This document shows, one piece after another, positions 56,442-64,000 of a stretch of 64,000 nt of DNA. Under the pieces are notes generated by a model that saw only the letters and a program-made list of their open reading frames with translations, searched no databases and was not told where the DNA came from. The position numbers and the translations under genes are program-made. Source of the stretch: Lachnoclostridium sp. An76 (lineage in GTDB: Bacteria; Bacillota; Clostridia; Lachnospirales; Lachnospiraceae); the NCBI RefSeq assembly GCF_002161355.1, contig NZ_NFHL01000001.1:558001-622000 (forward strand), in the 5' to 3' direction. Positions within the stretch are counted from its first letter, which is position 1; every line of letters starts with the position of its first letter.

Positions 56442-56807
56442 CTATCTCTTTGTAATCCTGCACACCACATATCCAAGGCTGTCGCGGAAATACTCTACAA
56501 CTTCTGTGAGAGCTGATGTCACATCTGAGATCTCTCCGGTAATGATCAGTGTTCCCGTAAAACGGTCCGCAAACCCGAGGTATACATTTCCGCTCTTGAC
56601 CGCGATATCCGACGCGATCACTGCCGATTCCGGCGGAGTCATATTCATAATGCCGATCGCTGACGAGCCATAATCAAGCTGAGGGTTCAGCCCGAGCTTC
56701 TGGTATATGATCGGAGCCGGGCCGCCCATCACATGCGCAAAAGTGATCTCCTTTCCCGCTACGGTCTCCTGTACGATCCTGATCTGTTCTCCATGGTCAT
56801 TTGCCAT
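56442..56807 (-). CDS. EutS/PduU-like microcompartment shell protein (first copy)
   Basis: A 121-aa BMC protein of normal EutS length. Typical parts are QETVAGKEITFAHVMGGPAP, AIGIMNMTPPESAVIASDIA and KSGNVYLGFADRFTGTLIIT. EutS hexamers form bent sheets or a capped pore in ethanolamine-type shells. It is the first gene behind a near-perfect promoter and ends 10 bases before the second copy, so the two could form mixed hexamers (inference). Confidence 0.9.
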   Translation of the reverse strand: MANDHGEQIRIVQETVAGKEITFAHVMGGPAPIIYQKLGLNPQLDYGSSAIGIMNMTPPESAVIASDIAVKSGNVYLGFADRFTGTLIITGEISDVTSALTEVVEYFRDSLGYVVCRITKR

Positions 56808-56874
56808 TACCGGTTCCTCACTTTCAGAAATATATTTATATAATTTCCCTTCTTAAAATCTACTTCCCTTAAAA

Positions 56875-56903
56875 ATCATACTCTCAGTAATTTTCCATGT
56901 CAA
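56875..56903 (-). promoter_or_regulatory. strong promoter of the shell-protein / eutP operon
   Basis: On the minus strand a consensus TTGACA, 17 bases, TATGAT (56875-56880), with a 67-base leader to the ATG at 56807. I see no antiterminator-type (EutV-responsive) double hairpin in that leader. Confidence 0.8.
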
Positions 56904-56958
56904 GCTGTGATTTCTATCCCTTATGGAGCCCTTACTGGATATCATCCCTTACCGGATG

Positions 56959-58299
56959 TCATCCCTCTCTGAAAACCTTCTTCCACCGGCACACGATCAT
57001 GGGGATCTGGAATGCCAGCATAGCGACCCAGCCGAAAAAATTCGCCCATGCAAGCCGGTCAAAGCCGCCATGCATGATATGGATCATGATCCATGCGGAC
57101 AAAAATCTTGCCGACATATTCAGTATCGTACTGACCAATGTCACTTTCAGATCGCCCAGCCCGCGGAAAAAGCCCTGGATGATATTTGTGGCCTCTGGCA
57201 TCACATACATGAGCGCGATCAGTTTCAGGTAGGCAGCTCCCAGGGTCACGACCTCTTCCGAGTCATTCCCCACAAACAGCTCCATGATCTGCCTGGAAAA
57301 CAGGAACACAAGCGCCAGCACCACAGCCGTGTATACCGTCTCCAGCAGGATCGTGCAGTAAAATCCCTGCTTCATCCTGCGGATCTTCCCTGCGCCCCGG
57401 TTCTGTGCCATAAACGTAGTGGAAGCGTGGGCGATATTCTGCTGGGGCGTCATGGCAAAATCATCTACCCGGTTGATCGCGGTAAACGCCGCGATAAAAG
57501 CCACGCCCTGCACATTCACGATCGTCTGGACGCAGATCTTGCCGAGCTGGACGCACATCTGCTGGAGTGCGCTCGTGATGCCGTATGAGAACGTCCGTCC
57601 CAGCACGGCCCTGTCGAATACTCTCCACTTTTTCCCCAGACAGAGCAGGGGCACCTTCTTCCTGATATAACCCAGGCAGAACAGACAGCAGAGCGCTTCG
57701 CTGAGCACAGTCGCCAGAGCGCTTCCGGGCACGCCCCATCCAAGCGTCAGGACAAAGACCAGATCCAGGACTACATTGAGCGCGGCGCTGATGATCAGGA
57801 AGATCAGAGGGGCACGGCTGTCCCCCAGAGCCCTGAGCGTATTGGAAAAGAAATTGTATATAAAGGTAAAGATCAGCCCGCCGAAGATGATCCGCAGATA
57901 CACAGCCGCAGGACCGATAATGTCCTGCGGCACCTGAAGGAGAGCGAGCAAAGGATGGGCAAAGACCAGCAGAAGGACTGTGACCACCGCAGAAAAACCA
58001 AGCCCGCCGATCATCGCTGTACTGACCTGCCGCTCCAGCTGCGCGTATTTCTTTGCCCCGTACTGGGTGCTCATCAGGATCCCCGCACCCATGCACATAC
58101 CGCTGATAAACAGGATCACCATATTCATGACCGGTCCCGCAGTCCCCACTGCCGCCAGCGCGTCATCTCCTACAAACTTTCCCACGATCACGGAATCCGC
58201 CGCATTGTACGTAAGCTGGAACAGATTGCCCAGTATGAGCGGGATCGTAAATCCGGTAAGCTGAGGGATGATCTTCCCCTCCGTCATATCATTCGTCAT
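56959..58299 (-). CDS. MATE-family efflux transporter
   Basis: A 446-aa protein with 12 helices in two similar halves. It starts MTNDMTEGKIIPQLTGFTIP and soon has LFQLTYNAADSVIVGKFVGD, the usual 'l....d...vG...g..alaa' MATE signature. The second half repeats it with FIAAFTAINRVDDFAMTPQQ. It exports drugs or metabolites with Na+ or H+. It begins 18 bases after glyA and may share its transcript. The substrate is unknown. Confidence 0.9.
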   Translation of the reverse strand: MTNDMTEGKIIPQLTGFTIPLILGNLFQLTYNAADSVIVGKFVGDDALAAVGTAGPVMNMVILFISGMCMGAGILMSTQYGAKKYAQLERQVSTAMIGGLGFSAVVTVLLLVFAHPLLALLQVPQDIIGPAAVYLRIIFGGLIFTFIYNFFSNTLRALGDSRAPLIFLIISAALNVVLDLVFVLTLGWGVPGSALATVLSEALCCLFCLGYIRKKVPLLCLGKKWRVFDRAVLGRTFSYGITSALQQMCVQLGKICVQTIVNVQGVAFIAAFTAINRVDDFAMTPQQNIAHASTTFMAQNRGAGKIRRMKQGFYCTILLETVYTAVVLALVFLFSRQIMELFVGNDSEEVVTLGAAYLKLIALMYVMPEATNIIQGFFRGLGDLKVTLVSTILNMSARFLSAWIMIHIMHGGFDRLAWANFFGWVAMLAFQIPMIVCRWKKVFREG

Positions 58300-58317
58300 A
58301 TTACCAAATCCAGGTTT

Positions 58318-59553
58318 CTAGCAGAGAGGATATTTCTCCGTGAGTTCTGCCGCCATCTTCCTTGCGGCCTCTACATTCTCCTCCCCGTCGATCACCATTG
58401 CGATGATCTCAGCGATCTTGTCCATGTCGTCCTCTTTCATCCCTCTTGTCGTCACTGCGGGCGTGCCAAGCCTTACGCCGCTTGTGACAAACGGAGAACG
58501 GGGATCGTTCGGGATCGTATTTTTATTGCAGGTGATATGCGCGTCGTCAAGACGTTTCTCAAGCTCTTTGCCGCTGACATTTTTTTCAGTCAGGTCCACG
58601 AGCATGAGATGGTTGTCCGTGTCGCCGGATACGATCCTGACCCCGCGTTTTTTCAGCCCTTCGCAGAGCGCTTTTGCATTTTTCACGACCTGTGCCTGGT
58701 ATTCTTTGAACTCCGGCTGGAGTGCCTCCTTGAAGCAGACAGCCTTTGCAGCGATCACATGCATCAGAGGTCCTCCCTGGATGCCCGGGAATACGGCTTT
58801 GTTAAAGTTGAACTTCTCATTCATTTCATTGCTGGAGAGGATCATGCCCCCGCGCGGACCTCTCAGTGTCTTATGCGTGGTCGTTGTCGTCACATGAGCG
58901 TACGGGATCGGGCTGGGATGGAGCCCTGCTGCCACGAGCCCCGCGATATGGGCCATATCCACCATCAGATACGCGCCGACTTCGTCTGCGATCTCGCGGA
59001 AACGCTTAAAGTCGATCGTGCGCGCGTAAGCGCTGGCGCCGGCAACGATCAGTTTCGGCCTGCACTCCTTCGCGATCTTCAGCACATTGTCATAATCGAT
59101 CACACCTTCGTCATTGACGCCATACGGTACGACATTGAAATACTTCCCGGACATATTGACCGGTGAACCGTGTGTCAGGTGGCCGCCGTGATCCAGGTTC
59201 ATGCCCATAAAGGTGTCGCCCGGCTCGAGCATCGCGAAAAACACTGCCATGTTCGCCTGGGCGCCGGAATGCGGCTGGACATTTACATACTCGCAGCCGA
59301 ACAGCTCCTTCGCGCGCTCTCTCGCCAGGTCTTCCGCCATATCCACGCACTGGCATCCGCCGTAGTATCTTTTCCCCGGATAGCCTTCTGCATACTTATT
59401 CGTAAGCGGGCTTCCCATCGCTGCCATCACTGCCTTACTCACCCAGTTCTCGGACGCGATCAGCTCGATATGGGAATTCTGTCTCTCCATCTCTGCTTTG
59501 ATCACATCTGCGATCTCTGGGTCTGCGTTCCTGATTTCGTCAAAGTCGTACAT
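58318..59553 (-). CDS. glyA: serine hydroxymethyltransferase
   Basis: A 411-aa PLP enzyme of normal length. Signs are [60 protein letters not shown] and [17 protein letters not shown] (PLP lysine). It converts serine and tetrahydrofolate to glycine and methylene-THF for one-carbon metabolism. The ATG follows GGAGGAG. A promoter lies in the gap to polC. Confidence 0.97.
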   Translation of the reverse strand: MYDFDEIRNADPEIADVIKAEMERQNSHIELIASENWVSKAVMAAMGSPLTNKYAEGYPGKRYYGGCQCVDMAEDLARERAKELFGCEYVNVQPHSGAQANMAVFFAMLEPGDTFMGMNLDHGGHLTHGSPVNMSGKYFNVVPYGVNDEGVIDYDNVLKIAKECRPKLIVAGASAYARTIDFKRFREIADEVGAYLMVDMAHIAGLVAAGLHPSPIPYAHVTTTTTHKTLRGPRGGMILSSNEMNEKFNFNKAVFPGIQGGPLMHVIAAKAVCFKEALQPEFKEYQAQVVKNAKALCEGLKKRGVRIVSGDTDNHLMLVDLTEKNVSGKELEKRLDDAHITCNKNTIPNDPRSPFVTSGVRLGTPAVTTRGMKEDDMDKIAEIIAMVIDGEENVEAARKMAAELTEKYPLC

Positions 59554-59604
59554 TCTGATTCTCCTCCATTAATTATTTTCTGCTGCAAAAAACATATTTC
59601 TGCC

Positions 59605-59634
59605 ATTATAGCACAGCTTCCGCCGCTTCGTCTA
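59605..59634 (-). promoter_or_regulatory. probable glyA promoter
   Basis: On the minus strand TATAAT (59605-59610) with TAGACG 18 bases upstream, 51 bases before the glyA ATG. The -10 is perfect, the -35 weak. Confidence 0.5.
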
Positions 59635-59734
59635 CGCATGATTTCACATCTGTCCCGCCTCATCTGTCTCATCTGTCTTATCATCCTGCCTGCATGCGCT
59701 GCACTTTCCGGCCGCCCGGGCCGTGTCCTCCGTC

Positions 59735-62700
59735 TCACACAAAGTCAAACAGCGAGATCTGGTTGCTCTGGGGCAGATTGCCGAACAGCCCCAGGTCTGC
59801 CATCAGGTCGATGACCGTCTTGCTGACCTTGGTCCTCTGCCGGAAGTCATCCAGCGACAGATACGGCCCATCTTTGGAAGCCTCCTCCACCGCCTCGGCA
59901 GCCTTGTCGCCCATCCCTTCGATACTTGCCAGAGAAGGCATGAGCTTCCCGTCCACGATCTGGAACATCTTCGCCTTTGCGCGGTAGATATCGATGGGGG
60001 TAAACTCAAAGCCTCTCGCGTACATCTCCTGGACGATCTTCATATCCTTCATGACGTCCTGCTCTTTCTTGCTCAGGCTGTCGCTCCGCTTTTTATAGTC
60101 CTGGATGTAGTAATTCAGTTTTTCTTTCCCCTGGCACATGATCTCATAGGAGAACGCATCCGCGCGGATACTGAAATACGCCGCGTAGTAGGCAAGGGGA
60201 TAATTGATCTTACAGTAAGCGATGCGGTAAGCCATCATCACGTATGCCGCCGCATGCGCCTTCGGGAACATGTAGCTGATCTTCTTACACGACCAGATAT
60301 ACCAGTCCGGCACATCCTGGGCTTTCATCGCCTCTTCCCATTCCGGCTTCAGCCCTTTTCCCTTTCGCACGCTCTCCATGATCGTAAAGGCAAGGGCACT
60401 CTCCACCCCTTTGTTGATCAGGTAGATCATGATATCATCTCGTGTACAGATCGCGGTAGAAATAGTCGCCTTACCGGACTTTACCAGCTCCTGCGCGTTG
60501 CCGAGCCACACGTTCGTCCCGTGGGACAGTCCGGAGATACGGATCAGGTCAGAAAGAGTCTGGGGCTTCGTATCTTCCACCATCTGGATAACAAAATCTG
60601 TCCCGAACTCCGGGATGCCAAGGCAGCCCAGCTTACAGCCGTCGATATCCTCCGGCTTGATCCCCAGTACGTCCGTGCCGTGGAAGAGCTCGATCACCTT
60701 ATCGTCGTCCAGCGGGATCTCCGTGGCCACAAAAGGATGCTCCGCATTATATTCATTTTCCATGGCGTCTGACGTGATATAATCCTCCAGAGTACGGATC
60801 ATCGTCGGATCATCGTGTCCCAGGATGTCCAGCTTCAGAAGGTTGTGGTCGATGGAGTGATAGTCAAAGTGGGTCGTAATGATCCCGCACTCCATATCAT
60901 TGGCAGGGTGCTGCACCGGCGTAAACTCATTGATGCTGTGTCCGTGGGGAAGTACGACGATACCTCCCGGATGCTGCCCCGTGCTGCGCCGGATCCCCGT
61001 GCACCCTTCTGTGATGCGCTCGATCTCGCACCTGCGCTTTCTCTGCTCATGCTCTTCGTAATAATTCTTCACAAAGCCGTACGCAGTCTTATCCGCCAGG
61101 GTGCCGATCGTCCCCGCCTTAAACGTATGCCCCTCGCCGAAGAGCACTTCCGTATATTTGTGGGCCTTTGCCTGATAGTCCCCGGAGAAGTTCAGGTCGA
61201 TATCCGGCTCCTTGTCCCCCTTAAACCCGAGGAATGTCTCAAACGGGATATCAAAACCGGCTTTTACAAGCGGTTCCCCGCACACCGGGCAGTTCTTATC
61301 CGGCATATCAAAGCCGCAGCCCCCGGCGAACGCCCTCACCTCATCTGATTCAAAGTCACTGTAATGGCATTTGCTGCAGTAATAATGCGGGCTCAGCGGA
61401 TTCACTTCCGTGATCCCCGCCATGGTGGCCACAAAGGACGAGCCGACAGATCCCCTCGAACCTACCAGATATCCGTCCGCATTCGACTTCCACACAAGCT
61501 TCTGGGCGATGATATACATGACCGCATATCCGTTGGAGATGATGGAATTCAGCTCCTTTTCCAGGCGTGACGACACCTGCACCGGGAGATCTTCCCCATA
61601 CATTTCGTGCGCCTTTCGATAACAGATATTTCTCAGCTCCTGATCCGAATTTTCGATGACCGGCGGGCACTTATTCGGATTGACCGGGGAGATCTTTTCC
61701 ACCATCCGGGCGATCTTCACCGGATTGTCGATCACGATCTCCCGCGCTTTTGCCGCGCCCAGGTAGGAGAACTCCTCCAGCATCTCCTCCGTTGTCCTGA
61801 GAAAGAGGGGCGGCTGTGTGTCTGCATCGTCAAACCCTTTTCCGGCCATAATGATACGGCGGTAAACCTCATCCTCTGGATCGAGGAAATGTACGTCGCA
61901 TGTCGCCACAACGGGTTTTCCGAATTTTTCTCCCAGTTCCACGATCTCCCGGTTGATATTTCGCAGATCCTCGTCTGAAGTTACATCCGGCGTGCGGTCG
62001 CTCTCGATCATGAACCGGTTATTCCCCAGGGGCTGGATCTCATAATAATCGTAAAAATCAGCCAATGTGGCGATCTGTTCGGAAGAGCGCTTCTCAAGCA
62101 CCGCCTGGTACAGCTCGCCCGCCTCGCAGGCGCTTCCGATCAGAAGCCCTTCCCTGTGCTCATTGAGCAGGCTCTTCGGGATCCTGGGCCTCCTCGCATA
62201 ATAGGTCAGATGAGACTCTGTAATGAGCTGGTACAGGTTATATCTCCCGATATCATTCTTCGCCAGGATAATGATATGGTGGGTCGGCATCTTGCGGATC
62301 GCATTGACATTGCGGTCGCCATACCGGTTCACTTCTTTTAAGGTGGTAATATGGTCTTTTTTCAGCATTTCTACGAATTTCACGAAGATCTCCGCCGTCG
62401 CCCCGGCGTCATCCACTGCCCGGTGATGGTTTTCCAGCGAGATATTCAGAGCCTTTGCCACGATATTCAGTTTATACTTGGACAGAGTGGGCAGGAGCAC
62501 TCTCGCCAGCGCCACAGTGTCCACATAGACAAACCGGTCATCCAGCCCGAGGTTCCGGCAGTTCTGCCCGATAAACCCCACGTCGAACCCCGCATTGTGG
62601 GCTACCAGCACGCCATCCCCCACGAATTCAAGGAACTGAGGGAGCACGGTCTCAATATTCGGGGAATCCATGACCATCTCATCCGTGATACTGGTCAGGT

Positions 62701-64000
62701 TTGTGATCTCAAATGGGATCGGGCGCTCCGGGTTCACAAAGGTGCTGAACCGGTCCACGATCTCCCCGTTCACCACTTTGACCGCTCCGATCTCGATGAT
62801 CCTGTCGCGGATCGAGCTGAAGCCCGTGGTCTCGATATCAAACACGATATACGTGTCGTCCAGGGACTGTTCCCCCGCATTGACCGCGATCTCTGTCAGG
62901 TCGTCCACCACGTATCCTTCCACACCGTAAAGGATCTTAAACGGATCGTCTTTATCCAGTGTCTCTATGTAATGATTCGCCTCCGGGAATGCCTGCGCCA
63001 CCCCGTGGTCTGTGATGGCGATGGCAGGATGTCCCCAGTCATGGGCGCGCTTTACGATATTTTTCACATCAGACACGCCGTCCATATCACTCATCTTCGT
63101 ATGGCAGTGGAGCTCTACCCTTTTCAGCGGGCTGAGATCCTTCCTTGACACTGTAAAATCCCCGATCTTCTTTATCCCCGCGATGGAACCGATGGTCAGC
63201 TCTCCGTCAAATTTGTCGATGGTGGTGACGCCTTTGATCTTGACGAAAGCGCCTTTTTTGAGTTCTCCCAGGATTTCCGGGAGCTGGTCATTGCGGGCGA
63301 ACATTTTCACAGTGATCGTATCCGTAAAATCTGTGACCGAAAAGATGATGATCGTCTTTTCATTGCGGATCTCTCTTGTCTCAAAGCTGATGATCTTCCC
63401 GTGGAAGGTGATCTCTCCCATCTCTGTGACCACCTGATCCAGGGTGATGGGCTCATCGTCAAAGTTCCTTCCGTAGATCAGGTTCGGATCGTCTCCTGTC
63501 TTGACCGGGCGGTAGAAATCTTTTTTCTTAAATCCGCCCTTGCCGAACCCTTTCTTTCCTTTTTCCGAAGCGCCTGCACTGCGCGTCTGTCCTTTTCCAG
63601 CCCCTGCGCTGCTGCCGTGCCCGGCGGATGGAGCGGCGGGAGTCTTCTCTTTCCCGTCTGAGTGCGCTCCTTCTCCCGGTGTTTTCGTCTGTTCCGCTGC
63701 CGGCGTCTCGCCCCTCTGCCGTGCCCGGCGCTCGAAAATGGCATTGATCTCCTGCTGGATCCTCTGCTCGTCATACTCCCGGCTCCCTGTGCCGGAAGGC
63801 TCCCGGTAAGAGATGCGGATATCCGCTTTCATACGGAAGCGTTCTGCAAACATCTTTTCCAGATAAGCCAGGATCTCCTCCCTGCGCCCTTCTGATACGA
63901 TCGTATCCAGAAGCTCCAGGCAGACTACACTGCCTTCCTCATAATGGATCTCCGCCTGCGCGAACATGCTGGCAGCGAGCACGCTGGTTTCCCTCAGCTC
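59735..64000 (-). CDS. polC: PolC-type DNA polymerase III alpha subunit, 5' end outside window
   Basis: The frame runs through base 64000 (codons ELRETSVLAAS precede the first internal Met), so the true start is outside; 1421 codons are present. Domains in order: OB fold (about 195-275), split PHP (RVELHCHTKMSDMDGVSDVK), inserted DnaQ-type proofreading exonuclease (YIVFDIETTGFSSIRDRIIE), second PHP part, zinc site (CSKCHYSDF and CPVCGEPL), and polymerase core with DKEPDIDLNFSGDYQAKAHK (catalytic Asp pair). This is the low-GC Gram-positive replicative polymerase. It supports placement in the Bacillota. Confidence 0.96.
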   Translation of the reverse strand, partial: ELRETSVLAASMFAQAEIHYEEGSVVCLELLDTIVSEGRREEILAYLEKMFAERFRMKADIRISYREPSGTGSREYDEQRIQQEINAIFERRARQRGETPAAEQTKTPGEGAHSDGKEKTPAAPSAGHGSSAGAGKGQTRSAGASEKGKKGFGKGGFKKKDFYRPVKTGDDPNLIYGRNFDDEPITLDQVVTEMGEITFHGKIISFETREIRNEKTIIIFSVTDFTDTITVKMFARNDQLPEILGELKKGAFVKIKGVTTIDKFDGELTIGSIAGIKKIGDFTVSRKDLSPLKRVELHCHTKMSDMDGVSDVKNIVKRAHDWGHPAIAITDHGVAQAFPEANHYIETLDKDDPFKILYGVEGYVVDDLTEIAVNAGEQSLDDTYIVFDIETTGFSSIRDRIIEIGAVKVVNGEIVDRFSTFVNPERPIPFEITNLTSITDEMVMDSPNIETVLPQFLEFVGDGVLVAHNAGFDVGFIGQNCRNLGLDDRFVYVDTVALARVLLPTLSKYKLNIVAKALNISLENHHRAVDDAGATAEIFVKFVEMLKKDHITTLKEVNRYGDRNVNAIRKMPTHHIIILAKNDIGRYNLYQLITESHLTYYARRPRIPKSLLNEHREGLLIGSACEAGELYQAVLEKRSSEQIATLADFYDYYEIQPLGNNRFMIESDRTPDVTSDEDLRNINREIVELGEKFGKPVVATCDVHFLDPEDEVYRRIIMAGKGFDDADTQPPLFLRTTEEMLEEFSYLGAAKAREIVIDNPVKIARMVEKISPVNPNKCPPVIENSDQELRNICYRKAHEMYGEDLPVQVSSRLEKELNSIISNGYAVMYIIAQKLVWKSNADGYLVGSRGSVGSSFVATMAGITEVNPLSPHYYCSKCHYSDFESDEVRAFAGGCGFDMPDKNCPVCGEPLVKAGFDIPFETFLGFKGDKEPDIDLNFSGDYQAKAHKYTEVLFGEGHTFKAGTIGTLADKTAYGFVKNYYEEHEQRKRRCEIERITEGCTGIRRSTGQHPGGIVVLPHGHSINEFTPVQHPANDMECGIITTHFDYHSIDHNLLKLDILGHDDPTMIRTLEDYITSDAMENEYNAEHPFVATEIPLDDDKVIELFHGTDVLGIKPEDIDGCKLGCLGIPEFGTDFVIQMVEDTKPQTLSDLIRISGLSHGTNVWLGNAQELVKSGKATISTAICTRDDIMIYLINKGVESALAFTIMESVRKGKGLKPEWEEAMKAQDVPDWYIWSCKKISYMFPKAHAAAYVMMAYRIAYCKINYPLAYYAAYFSIRADAFSYEIMCQGKEKLNYYIQDYKKRSDSLSKKEQDVMKDMKIVQEMYARGFEFTPIDIYRAKAKMFQIVDGKLMPSLASIEGMGDKAAEAVEEASKDGPYLSLDDFRQRTKVSKTVIDLMADLGLFGNLPQSNQISLFDFV

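Noticed and set aside
56808..56874. Riboswitch or EutV-type antiterminator in the shell-operon leader
   Set aside because: Only 67 bases, A/T-rich, with no paired hairpins or known cobalamin or AdoCbl motif visible.

Overview
The window reads as chromosomal DNA of a Gram-positive Clostridia member, most likely Lachnospiraceae (inference). The grounds are a PolC-type DNA polymerase III, cdaA-cdaR, LytR-CpsA-Psr and LTA-synthase-like proteins, TagA/WecB chemistry, glucan/choline-binding-type surface repeats, EutS/EutP-type microcompartment genes, and strong AGGAGG-type ribosome sites. Almost all genes lie on the minus strand. Both ends are cut inside genes: a BCCT transporter at the left and polC at the right. 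I saw no rRNA, tRNA or CRISPR array.

Region 1 (0.6-22 kb, visibly AT-rich) is a surface region. A tightly packed operon (597-12742) builds a lipid-linked polysaccharide. It runs from a WcaJ/CpsE-type priming transferase through a TagA-type ManNAc transferase, UDP-GlcNAc 2-epimerase, GT2 enzymes, a Wzy/ligase-like protein, a GtrA - GtrB-like - DUF2304 - GT-C module, GT4 and GT2 enzymes, to a Wzx flippase. Upstream lie a sulfotransferase-like gene, a 1140-aa amidase/glucosaminidase with three 312-bp repeats, a GerMN lipoprotein, an NlpC/P60 enzyme with wall-binding repeats, and an MdoB/LTA-synthase-like phosphotransferase.

Region 2 (22-26 kb) is a mobile-element scar. An intact IS21-family element (istA, istB) with a 7-bp target duplication sits inside an older, decayed DDE transposase gene. 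A small cluster of DnaA-box sequences lies beside it.

Region 3 (26-43.5 kb, more GC-rich) is mostly housekeeping: dgt (probably frameshifted at its 5' end), LCP protein, sugar nucleotidyltransferase, HPr, cdaR, cdaA, two unknown membrane proteins, comF, recD2, mreB, uvrA and uvrB.

Region 4 (43.2-55.3 kb) is a defence island. An AT-rich two-gene cassette (RhuM-family protein plus a SIR2-like/P-loop protein) has been placed directly upstream of uvrB. Beyond the cassette lies a diverged 90-codon copy of the uvrB 5' end, broken exactly at an 8-bp sequence shared with the intact gene. Next to it is a complete Wadjet operon (jetA, jetB, jetC, jetD) with a DUF2200 gene one base behind jetD.

Region 5 (55.4-64 kb) holds an orphan EutP plus two EutS/PduU-like shell proteins behind a near-consensus promoter, then a MATE transporter, glyA and polC. 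The best candidate for a little-described system is the RhuM/SIR2 cassette with its uvrB duplication; the Wadjet-DUF2200 linkage comes next.
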